Shown in pieces: positions 25,793 to 32,968 of a DNA stretch of 38,416 nucleotides. The stretch comes from Chthoniobacterales bacterium (GTDB lineage Bacteria > Verrucomicrobiota > Verrucomicrobiia > Chthoniobacterales > UBA10450), in contig JAICUQ010000012.1 in assembly GCA_025935755.1 (NCBI GenBank), positions 1 to 38,416 of the forward strand, read 5' to 3'. Both the position numbers and the translations under genes were made by a program. The stretch's first letter is position 1; each line of letters begins with the position of its first letter. Below the pieces are notes generated by a model. It saw nothing but the letters and a program-made list of their open reading frames with translations. It did not search any database and was not told the DNA's origin.

Positions 25793-25975
25793 TTGCCAGA
25801 TTCCTAACTAATGGATCTGAATCAGGCGGAGGACTTATGCCCCGCCCAGGTTCTTCGCCTCTTCCGGGGCCTGCGGGCAAAATCCTAACGGAGCGTGGAA
25901 GAGGAAGAAAGAACCATGAATCCATTGATCCAGCTCAGAAAAGTCGTCGGTCGCTGTGAGGATGTTGCAATTTAG
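25793..25975 (+). other. Structured RNA-like leader with a 19-codon ORF, probable gene remnant
   Basis: No full gene. Long-range complementarity is clear: AATGGAT (25810) with ATCCATT (25920), GGTTCTT (25849) with AAGAACC (25909), and CCTCTTCC (25858) with GGAAGAGG (25897), plus a local GGCGG/CCGCC hairpin. Immediately after the 3' arms, ATG at 25916 opens a short ORF (MNPLIQLRKVVGRCEDVAI) ending 25975; its purine-rich ribosome binding site (GAGGAAGAAAG) is inside the stem. The start of that peptide resembles secreted-protein leaders, so this may be a truncated gene with its 5' leader. Bases 25976-26060 hold only a perfect 10-bp hairpin at 26004-26026. Confidence 0.45.
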
Positions 25976-26060
25976 ACGGGCACTCGCTTTTTGCGGAGTG
26001 ATTGCGTTCGGCAAACTGCCGAACGCTGCAGGCTGGCGGTCTGCGCACCCAGATGTTAAA

Positions 26061-27965
26061 CTATTTGGCTATCGCCGCTTCGACCGCGGATTCGGTGGCA
26101 GGCGTAGCTGCCGGCATGGTTTGGTCTGCCGGCGCGGGCGCGATTGAAATGATCGTGAGCTGAGCGGTGTCGTGCTCCGTGTTTAGCGAAACCGTTTCGC
26201 CGGCTTCATGACCCAGCAACGCCTGGCCGATGGCCGTTTGGTACGAGATGATGTGCCGATCGGGATCGCCGTCCCAGGCGCCGAGGATGGTATAAGTCTC
26301 TTCGTTATTTGTTTCCAGATTGCGCAACTTCACGATCGTGCCAATCGAAACACGCGACGTATCCGGATTTTCAAATGACGTGCCTCTCGCGTCGTGCAGC
26401 ATCACCTCGAGCTCGGCTTTGCGTCGCATCAAAACGCTTTGCATTTGCTTCGCTGCTTTGAATTCGAAATTCTCGCTCAGATCGCCGTAGGACCGGGCAA
26501 TCGCTATCTCCTTGGTGTTCTCGGGAATTTTTACCTTTACGATCTCTTCGTACTCCGCTCTGCGTTTTTCCAAACTGCTCCACGACACAATGAGAGGCGC
26601 AGTTTTTTCCTGCGGTTCTGCGCCGGCGATCATGTTTTCCAATTCCGGATGAACTTTGACCATCCGCGCCAGGAGGGATCGTTTTGTCAGTTCATCGAAC
26701 AAAGGTGTCAGCTGAAGACGCCGCATCGCATCGCGTGCCAGGCCGACATCGACTTTCTTGAAGATCTCTCCAAGCAATTCCCGGTCATCGACCAACGCCT
26801 TCTGCAATTTGCTGGCACGACCGGAAGAATTATGCTGTTCGCGCTCGAGCGCAGCGAGAATCGCCCAAAGCAAATCCGGCGTAATCAGATCGCTCCAGGT
26901 CTTTTTCTCCCCGCACAACCAAATAAGCATCTCGCTCGTGGCTGAATGTTCGCGAATGCTCCGCTCCAGCATCGCCCGAAGCTCGCCATGTCGCCCGCCT
27001 TCGGTTAAGATGCGCGGGATTTGTGCCACCATTCGCCCGTGGCTCGCCTCCATGAGACGCAAGGCGCGCTCTGTCCATCCTTCTCCCAGGGCCTCTGGCA
27101 AAGCCTGCAAAACGCGTTTCTCTTTTGCCGCTGGCAGATTTGGAAGGATCAACGTCAAACGCTTTTCATCTTCCACAATCAATTTCGAAAGAGTCAGACC
27201 GATGTGCGTGACGTGCAGCGATGGCACAAGCGCGAGCAAATCATCCCGCGCAATGATGAGTTCGAATGCCAGCTCAGGATGCAACTTTTGGTTTCGCGCC
27301 GCGGCGTTTTCGATCGCCACCACAACTGGTTGAAGTTGTTTCTCCGGTTCCTTGAATTGGTCATGCGATTTGATGATCTGTTCCACTGCCGCGATTTGCT
27401 GCTTCGGCTGCCTGGCCTTGTTAAACGCCGCGAGCAGTTCATCCGCATGCGACACCCCTTCGCCGCGGATTTCTATGGGCTCGGTCTTTTTTGAGGGGAT
27501 CGAAAACCGTCCGCTCGTTTTAAGAGCTTTCCTGGTCGATTCCCACCAGCGTTTCCACTCCGCTTCGGTGAAGATATCGCCAACGAGCCATTCTCCGATC
27601 TGTTGCGCACTGGCTTTGCCATCCAGGCTTTCCAAGATGTTCTGAACCAGCGCGACCGGATTCTCCCTGGCCAGGGTTTTGACCGATTCCACGTCCGTTA
27701 CTTTTCGGACCAAAAAATGTTCGGGTGGCAGCGGCGTCAGATTCTCTGCCGCGTATTGCGCCTGCATCGGATGAAACTTCTTGGTTGCAAAATCGATGAC
27801 GATTTGATTTAGCAACAGGTTCCATTCGCGGACGCGACCGAAACCCCAACTCTTGTGCAGGCAATATGTACCCGGTTTTAATTTATACAGTTGGCCTGCG
27901 GATTTTGTAGTGAGCTTGCCTGCTTCGACCAGTTTTTCTAATTCAGCATCCATTTGTGAGGACAA
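26061..27965 (-). CDS. Long GreA/GreB-family transcription elongation factor
   Basis: A 634-residue protein with the Gre module only at its C-terminus. The coiled coil carries the catalytic-tip acids in GDLSEN at 494-499 (D495, E498), within KEIAIARSYGDLSENFEFKAAK; the FKBP-like part follows (GTIVKLRN, YTILGAWDGDPDRHIISYQTAIGQALLGHEAGETV). The 470 residues before it are helical repeats with no Gre homology, apart from an N-terminal SH3-like KSWGFGRVREWN segment. Normal GreA is about 158 residues; chlamydial GreA is also greatly extended. It should rescue backtracked RNA polymerase; the extension may add RNA polymerase or ribosome contacts. A perfect hairpin lies ~35 bases after the stop. Confidence 0.85.
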   Translation of the reverse strand: MSSQMDAELEKLVEAGKLTTKSAGQLYKLKPGTYCLHKSWGFGRVREWNLLLNQIVIDFATKKFHPMQAQYAAENLTPLPPEHFLVRKVTDVESVKTLARENPVALVQNILESLDGKASAQQIGEWLVGDIFTEAEWKRWWESTRKALKTSGRFSIPSKKTEPIEIRGEGVSHADELLAAFNKARQPKQQIAAVEQIIKSHDQFKEPEKQLQPVVVAIENAAARNQKLHPELAFELIIARDDLLALVPSLHVTHIGLTLSKLIVEDEKRLTLILPNLPAAKEKRVLQALPEALGEGWTERALRLMEASHGRMVAQIPRILTEGGRHGELRAMLERSIREHSATSEMLIWLCGEKKTWSDLITPDLLWAILAALEREQHNSSGRASKLQKALVDDRELLGEIFKKVDVGLARDAMRRLQLTPLFDELTKRSLLARMVKVHPELENMIAGAEPQEKTAPLIVSWSSLEKRRAEYEEIVKVKIPENTKEIAIARSYGDLSENFEFKAAKQMQSVLMRRKAELEVMLHDARGTSFENPDTSRVSIGTIVKLRNLETNNEETYTILGAWDGDPDRHIISYQTAIGQALLGHEAGETVSLNTEHDTAQLTIISIAPAPADQTMPAATPATESAVEAAIAK

Positions 27966-28051
27966 ATATGTCCCTGTGACGTATAGGTCCCATCCGCGCG
28001 TCGCGCAATTTGCGATTGTCGCACACCTCTGCGCATGAAAGTCTGGCCCGC

Positions 28052-28987
28052 GTGACGACGAGCATCTGGTTCTGGATCGCGTTCCACGTTGGCGTGTTCG
28101 TCGCCATCGGCGTCGATCTTTTCACTTTTCATCTTCGCGATCGCGAATTGAGCATGGGCGCAGCGGCGCGGCGCAGTCTTGTGTGGGTTGTTGTCTCGCT
28201 GGCCTTTAACGCCGTCGTTTGGCGTGTTAAAGGGCCACACCACGGGCTCGATTTTCTCACCGGCTATCTGATCGAGTACTCCCTCAGCATGGACAACATT
28301 TTTGTGTTCGTGCTCATCTTCACCCATTTTCGGGTGCCGCCTCGCGCGCAACATCGCGTACTGGTGTGGGGCATCATTGGCGCTTTGATCATGCGCGGCA
28401 CCATGATCCTTTTCGGCATCGCGCTGGTGCGCCGGTTTCATTTCGTTCTGTACATCTTCGGTCTTTTCCTGCTCATCACCGCAGTGCGCATGCTGTTCGC
28501 GAAACATCAAGGACATGACTTCACAGAGACACGAATGATGAAATTCTTTCGCCGGATTCTTCCGATTACTCGCGAATTTCATAACCAGGATTTCAGAGTT
28601 CGCGTTGATGGGCGCTGGATGTTAACGCCGCTGGCTTTGACCATGATAGTGATTGAGATCACCGACCTTGCGTTCGCAGTGGATTCGATCCCGGCAATCT
28701 TCGCCATTACGCAGGATCCGTTCATTGTTTATACGTCGAACATCTGCGCCATCCTCGGGTTGCGGTCGCTTTACTTCCTGCTGGCAGGTCTGATGAACCG
28801 TTTCATTTATCTGAGAACCGGGTTGGCATTGGTGCTCGGATTCGTGGGCCTCAAAATGATTACGGCAGAATTTCTGCCGTTTCCGCGGGTAATCTCGCTG
28901 GCAATCATCGTTCTTACTTTGGGCATCACGATATGGCTTTCGATGTTGAAAACGAGGAACAGCGCCGCGCGCCAACACCCAAAATAA
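28052..28987 (+). CDS. TerC family membrane protein
   Basis: A multi-span membrane protein with the two TerC signature segments YSLSMDNIFVFVLIF and EITDLAFAVDSIPAIFAIT, each with conserved acidic residues in the membrane, plus the large cytoplasmic loop between. TerC/Alx proteins export manganese or act in metal homeostasis during secretion. GTG at 28052 gives 311 residues with a clean first helix; an in-frame TTG at 28010 adds 14 polar residues and is less likely. The gene is divergent from the long Gre gene, about 90 bases away; no metal riboswitch was seen in that gap. Confidence 0.87.
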   Translation: MTTSIWFWIAFHVGVFVAIGVDLFTFHLRDRELSMGAAARRSLVWVVVSLAFNAVVWRVKGPHHGLDFLTGYLIEYSLSMDNIFVFVLIFTHFRVPPRAQHRVLVWGIIGALIMRGTMILFGIALVRRFHFVLYIFGLFLLITAVRMLFAKHQGHDFTETRMMKFFRRILPITREFHNQDFRVRVDGRWMLTPLALTMIVIEITDLAFAVDSIPAIFAITQDPFIVYTSNICAILGLRSLYFLLAGLMNRFIYLRTGLALVLGFVGLKMITAEFLPFPRVISLAIIVLTLGITIWLSMLKTRNSAARQHPK

Positions 28988-29034
28988 AGTATTGCCTTTG
29001 CTATTCGGAATCCCTTAACTGGTAGGCAGCCCCT

Positions 29035-29454
29035 ATGAAAACAATTCTTGCGTTCGCTGTGGTTGTGAGCCTTGCCATCGGAGCGTTTGCGGATATCCAG
29101 GATCCTCCCGGGAACGATTACGGTCCAACACGGAAGCTCGGTCGCGGTATCTCAAACCTTGTTTGGGCGCCGACTGAGTTCTTTGTGACGGTCAACCAAA
29201 TCAATCAAACGGAGGGGAATTCCGCAGGCGCCGGGTATGGCGTTTTAAAGGGAGTGGCACGCTCTGCGGCCCGTCATGGCGCCGGTCTGGTTGAGATCCT
29301 GACTTTTCCATTTCCAATTTGGCACAACAGCTATCAGCCATTACTGCCCTCCAATATTCCTTACATCCATGGCGGGTACGCAGAGTTCCCGCCCGAAGTT
29401 GGCAACGAATCCAAATACCCGTACGTGCGCGACACGCACCAGGATTTCAATTAA
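29035..29454 (+). CDS. TIGR04073 family exosortase-system-associated protein
   Basis: A 139-residue secreted protein: signal peptide MKTILAFAVVVSLAIGAFA, then the family core RKLGRGISNLVWAPTEFFVTVNQ, YGVLKGVARSAARHGAGLVEILTFPFPI and a short C-terminus. TIGR04073 proteins occur almost only in Verrucomicrobiota and relatives that carry exosortase/PEP-CTERM systems; their role is unknown. No exosortase is in this window. Confidence 0.85.
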   Translation: MKTILAFAVVVSLAIGAFADIQDPPGNDYGPTRKLGRGISNLVWAPTEFFVTVNQINQTEGNSAGAGYGVLKGVARSAARHGAGLVEILTFPFPIWHNSYQPLLPSNIPYIHGGYAEFPPEVGNESKYPYVRDTHQDFN

Positions 29455-29500
29455 CGTCGACTTCGCCGAGGGTCGCTTGGTTGCATGCGAGCGCATCGCC

Positions 29501-29593
29501 GGTGTGTGGCCCTGCGCGGGAATGGCGCTGGCAGCCATACTCGGTGTTGGGTATCACCTGTGGCCGGCCATCTTTGTCGGCGCGTTTCATTAA
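29501..29593 (+). pseudogene. Relic of a MASE1 membrane sensor domain
   Basis: One frame reads GVWPCAGMALAAILGVGYHL followed by WPAIFVGAF and a stop. This pattern (WPxxGxALAxxxxxGxxxWPxxFxGAF) is the diagnostic core of the MASE1 sensor domain. It is only ~30 codons long, lacks a start, and the continuation shifts frame (FINTAPS). Nothing else of a signalling protein remains, so it is a decayed fragment in the 272-bp gap between the TIGR04073 and methyltransferase genes. Confidence 0.45.
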
Positions 29594-29726
29594 CACCGCG
29601 CCTTCGCGGTGGTCAAAGCGCAGCCTGTAAAGCAACGCTCCAGCGCTTTTCTGATCGTAGAAACCCCTAAAGCAGTTACACCGCAGGCTTGGCTAAGACA
29701 CTCAGCTGAAGCAGGGTCGTAAGAAG

Positions 29727-30860
29727 ATGCGGCTTGTTGACTTGAAAATTGAGGACGTTGCTTTCGGCGGAAAAGGCGTTGCCCGAGAACAGGGTAAAGC
29801 TGTTTTCGTCCCTTACGTCATCGACGGGGAAGTCGTTTCCGCTGAAATCGTGCGGGAAAAGAAACAGTTCGCCGAGGCAGAACTGGTCGAACTCAAACAG
29901 AGTTCCGCGGATCGTGTCACTCCGGAATGCCCGTATTTCGGCCGATGCGGCGGCTGCGCTTATCAGCACATCGCTTACGAACATCAACTCGCCATTAAGC
30001 AGCGGCAGGTAAGTGGGGCGCTCCAGCGGATCGGCAAAATGAACGACGTTCCCATGCGTCCAATTATTCCGTCGCCCAAGCAGTACGAGTATCGCAATCG
30101 CATCACAGTGCATGCCGAGGGTGGGGTGGTTGGTTTTTTCAGGCGCGATTCCCATCAATTGATTGATGTCGAGCGGTGTCCGATCTCCCTGGATGAAGTG
30201 AATCGAGCGCTCGCGAAGTTGCGCGGACAAAAGCATCTGCAAAACGGACATTACACACTACGGCCTGCTTCCGGGCTGCGCGTGTTCTCGCAGGTGAACG
30301 ATGAGGTTGCACAAACACTGCGGGACTTGGTTGCCGATCTCGTCGCACCGAACCAGCAATTGTTAATCGACTGCTACTGCGGCGCGGGATTTTTCGCGAA
30401 AGCGTTGCTCGACAAATTCGAGCGCGTGATTGGGATTGATTGGGACCGGTACGCTATCGCCGCTGCGAAAGAAAATGCGACTCAAAAAGAGACGTACATC
30501 GCTGGAGACGTGGAAAGCGAACTGACAAGGAGCGATGACTTGTTAGGCGCCGAAGTAGAAACACGACGGCTGGGAAGCCGTCGCTCCGTGACGATCATCG
30601 TCGATCCGCCGGCCACAGGACTCACTGAAGGAATCCGCAACGCGATAACCAATCTCGCCCCGGAAACATTGATCTACGTCTCCTGCAATCCGCCGACTCT
30701 TGCGCGTGATCTGAAAGAGTTGCAGAACAGATTTGCCATCCATTCAATCACACCGCTCGATATGTTTCCTCAAACTGCAGAGATCGAGGTCCTCGCGCAT
30801 CTTAGGCATAGACAAGCAGACCAATATCTTCCGGCAGCGAGTCCGAAACCTCGCGAATAA
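29727..30860 (+). CDS. TrmA/RlmD-type RNA m5U methyltransferase
   Basis: A 377-residue enzyme. An N-terminal TRAM domain (1-57) precedes a [4Fe-4S] motif with C68, C74, C77 (CPYFGRCGGC) and C151. The SAM fold has DCYCGAGFF (215-223) and DPPATGL (293-299), and the catalytic nucleophile is C320 in VSCNPPTLARDL. It makes 5-methyluridine in 23S rRNA or tRNA; which target cannot be decided by eye. Residues 280-287 (RRLGSRRS) are encoded by a perfect 8-bp palindrome with a GGGA loop at 30564-30583, which looks like an in-frame repeat insertion. Its last 59 bases overlap the convergent transporter gene. Confidence 0.87.
   Translation: MRLVDLKIEDVAFGGKGVAREQGKAVFVPYVIDGEVVSAEIVREKKQFAEAELVELKQSSADRVTPECPYFGRCGGCAYQHIAYEHQLAIKQRQVSGALQRIGKMNDVPMRPIIPSPKQYEYRNRITVHAEGGVVGFFRRDSHQLIDVERCPISLDEVNRALAKLRGQKHLQNGHYTLRPASGLRVFSQVNDEVAQTLRDLVADLVAPNQQLLIDCYCGAGFFAKALLDKFERVIGIDWDRYAIAAAKENATQKETYIAGDVESELTRSDDLLGAEVETRRLGSRRSVTIIVDPPATGLTEGIRNAITNLAPETLIYVSCNPPTLARDLKELQNRFAIHSITPLDMFPQTAEIEVLAHLRHRQADQYLPAASPKPRE
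30564..30583. repeat. Palindrome inside the methyltransferase gene
   Basis: CGACGGCT-GGGA-AGCCGTCG is a perfect 8-bp stem with a GNRA-type loop, located in the coding sequence at a variable loop between the SAM motif and DPPATGL. Confidence 0.75.
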
Positions 30861-32610
30861 CATCACCGCGAAGCAGGGCTATCAATGCGCTGCGTTGCGG
30901 CGCTCCGAGAATTACCCGCGATGCGCCGAGCGTTGCTGCAACGTCTACAATCGTTTCGGCAGCCGATGGGCTTACAGCATAACAGAATAATGGCGTGATG
31001 TTCGCCGCTTTGCGTTTGGCTTCAGCGAAGATGGCGCTCGCTTCCCGATCGTCCTGCCATTTGCGTCCGACATCCTCTTCAGTCATGAACGGTTGTTCGC
31101 GCACGAACAGCAGATAAAGCCTTGAACCCATCTTTGCCGCTTCGTGCAGCGCAAAATCCAGAGTGCGTCCGGCACTTCGAATTGCGCAGAGAACAGCTTC
31201 GCCATCGGAAGAAAGCAGTGGCTCGGCTTTCGGCTGCCTGAGGAGAAGCGGCGTATGACCGGCCTCGAGTGTTCCCGCGGTCTCTCTTTTCATTCGTCGC
31301 TCGAGGACCAAACCACGCAGAATCAAACCAACTGCCAGGATGGTGACCGCGAAATAGCGTGCGTTCGGTTTATCAATCAGCAGCGACATCTCGATCCCAA
31401 TCATTACGAGGAACGTGGTGAACATTAGTGCGCGCTCCCACATTTTGATCGCTAGCTTTCGGTCGGTCGCGGTCGCGCCGAGGTTGGTTGCGATCGCGCC
31501 GACCACGCCGACCGCATAGAGGTCAGCCAATCCGGCCATGTCCTTGACGCACAGCACCAGCAACATTGGTACAATCGTGGCTAACCCCATGCCAAAGGCA
31601 GGAACTCCCCAGCGATTGAGTCGCTGAAATATTTGCGGGATTTCCCGGTCGCGCGACATCAGGAACTGGATCGTGATGAGATCCACAATCGCGGTGTTTA
31701 CGGCGGAAAAGAGCAACAGGCCGAACACAACACTGATAACAAACCCGAATGCGTGACCGAGCGCGCCCCCAACGAACACTTGTCCCATATACCGCAGCAT
31801 GTAATCGCGTACGCCCTCGGCTCCTGGTGCGTTAACATCGCCGTTGACGTTTGTTAGGCCGGATAGCGCAAGCATGGCAAGGCCAAGCAGCGCGGTAAAT
31901 ACGCATACTTCGATCAATACGATTAAAATCGCGGGCGTAGATGTTTTCGTGACTCGAGGATTCGCTTCGGTGCTGCCAGGATTGAGTTTCATCACGCCTG
32001 TTGCGTTGGCAATTGCCTCAACGCCGGAGAGTGCCAGCACGATCCCAACAAAACCGGCCCAGTTTTTCGACGGTGATCCATGCAGGGGCTGCAAGTTGTG
32101 CCACGCGTTCGCGAGATGCGGAATACTCAGTGCGCCGAGTGCGATTACTACTAAAACCGTTGGCACTGAAATCAGAAAGGCAAGACCACCCGTATGGCGC
32201 GGACCGAACAAATTCAAAAGGCCGATAATTAAAATCGCGGCTGCAGCGAACTTTTCAGGATGTGGCACGCCGAGATACGCGAACGCCGACAAAGCGCTAA
32301 TTGCGGCTGTCACCAAATAGTCAGCGATAAGCAAAAAAGCCCCTACAATTGAGATAACTTCGCTCCGGTGTCGTACGCTGGCGTAGACGCCTCCGCCATC
32401 TGGATAAAGACGGCAGATTACGATGTAATTCAGGCCAACGAGAGCGGTCAGTATGCACATCGGCGCGATCAGCCAGAAAGAAGAATAGCCCGCAACGGCG
32501 AATGCCAGGCCAATCACATAGGCTTTGCTGGTTCCCCAATCGCCGTACAAAATCGCGGCCGCGCGCTTCCAATCTACATTGCGCGGTCGCTTAACGTTAG
32601 TTGGGATCAA
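30802..32610 (-). CDS. KimA-like APC transporter with USP-like C-terminal domain (copy 1)
   Basis: A 602-residue transporter from the TTG at 32610. About twelve membrane helices of the APC superfamily carry ILYGDWGTSKAY, YPDGGGVYASV, LSGVEAIANATGVMK and YAVGVVGAIATNLG; the last ~120 residues form a universal-stress-like domain (AIRSAGRTLDFALHEA, VAATLGASRVILGAPQ). This is the plan of B. subtilis KimA (YdaO), a high-affinity K+/H+ symporter; an amino-acid substrate remains possible. An ATG at 32733 is in frame but lies inside the upstream riboswitch and is not the start. The start is TTG because copy 2 has an in-frame stop before the same conserved codon. Confidence 0.85.
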   Translation of the reverse strand: MIPTNVKRPRNVDWKRAAAILYGDWGTSKAYVIGLAFAVAGYSSFWLIAPMCILTALVGLNYIVICRLYPDGGGVYASVRHRSEVISIVGAFLLIADYLVTAAISALSAFAYLGVPHPEKFAAAAILIIGLLNLFGPRHTGGLAFLISVPTVLVVIALGALSIPHLANAWHNLQPLHGSPSKNWAGFVGIVLALSGVEAIANATGVMKLNPGSTEANPRVTKTSTPAILIVLIEVCVFTALLGLAMLALSGLTNVNGDVNAPGAEGVRDYMLRYMGQVFVGGALGHAFGFVISVVFGLLLFSAVNTAIVDLITIQFLMSRDREIPQIFQRLNRWGVPAFGMGLATIVPMLLVLCVKDMAGLADLYAVGVVGAIATNLGATATDRKLAIKMWERALMFTTFLVMIGIEMSLLIDKPNARYFAVTILAVGLILRGLVLERRMKRETAGTLEAGHTPLLLRQPKAEPLLSSDGEAVLCAIRSAGRTLDFALHEAAKMGSRLYLLFVREQPFMTEEDVGRKWQDDREASAIFAEAKRKAANITPLFCYAVSPSAAETIVDVAATLGASRVILGAPQRSALIALLRGDVIREVSDSLPEDIGLLVYA

Positions 32611-32690
32611 TTCGTCTGACTGGATCGAAGCACTACTCGCGCGACGAGGGCGCTTTACTTTGCCAGGAGCCGCTTTGACGACTTCCTTTG

Positions 32691-32850
32691 CCTTTAATGA
32701 TGCTGACGAGGTTAGCTGTCGGGCTGGAGCCATTAAATGCTCCCGATGCCGCGCATCGTTCGCCCCGATTTGCGCAGTCTTCTCCGCGCAAAATTTGGTT
32801 CCCCCGTTGGACCGGCCACTCACCGGGCCATTAAGCGAAACAAAGAACTG
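32691..32850 (-). ncRNA. c-di-AMP riboswitch (ydaO/yuaA class), copy 1
   Basis: Read on the minus strand, the leader contains in order CGCTTAATGG (5' side), CGGGGGAACCA, a variable arm, GGGGCGAACG, hairpins GATGC/GCATC and GGAGC/GCTCC, and the hallmark CCCGACAGCTAACCTCG at 32707-32723 (as its reverse complement). These are the conserved core segments of the ydaO c-di-AMP riboswitch. A 79-base stretch (32691-32769) differs from copy 2 by only one base, far more similar than the downstream coding regions. In B. subtilis the same riboswitch controls kimA, which is what follows here. Confidence 0.88.
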
Positions 32851-32855
32851 CCCGA

Positions 32856-32884
32856 AACATCTGGTTAACTCGAATTCGAGTCAA
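32856..32884 (-). promoter_or_regulatory. Predicted promoter of the copy 1 riboswitch transcript
   Basis: The minus strand reads TTGACT (at 32879-32884), a 17-bp spacer and GATGTT (32856-32861). The same -35 and the same 17-bp spacing occur before copy 2. The predicted start of transcription falls where similarity between the two leaders begins (AGTTCTTTG). A 14-bp perfect palindrome, ACTCGAATTCGAGT (32868-32881), overlaps the -35 and spacer and could be an operator. Confidence 0.5.
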
Positions 32885-32968
32885 GCGAGCCGGACCAGCA
32901 CGCAAATTCGCATCCGCGAGTCCAATTGCGCATCGGTTCGCCCCATCCAGATCGAAGTGCGCGGCATG

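Noticed and set aside
25793-25915. SRP RNA or 6S RNA gene
   Set aside because: The fold has long arms and a GGAAG near a hairpin, but the conserved SRP tetraloop/symmetric-loop sequence and the 6S central-bubble pattern could not be found on either strand.
25731-25925. 64-codon minus-strand frame antisense to the structured leader
   Set aside because: It arises from the GC-rich palindromic region, with Pro/Arg-rich random composition.
27966-28051. Manganese (yybP-ykoY) riboswitch before terC
   Set aside because: The gap is too short and lacks the conserved motif.
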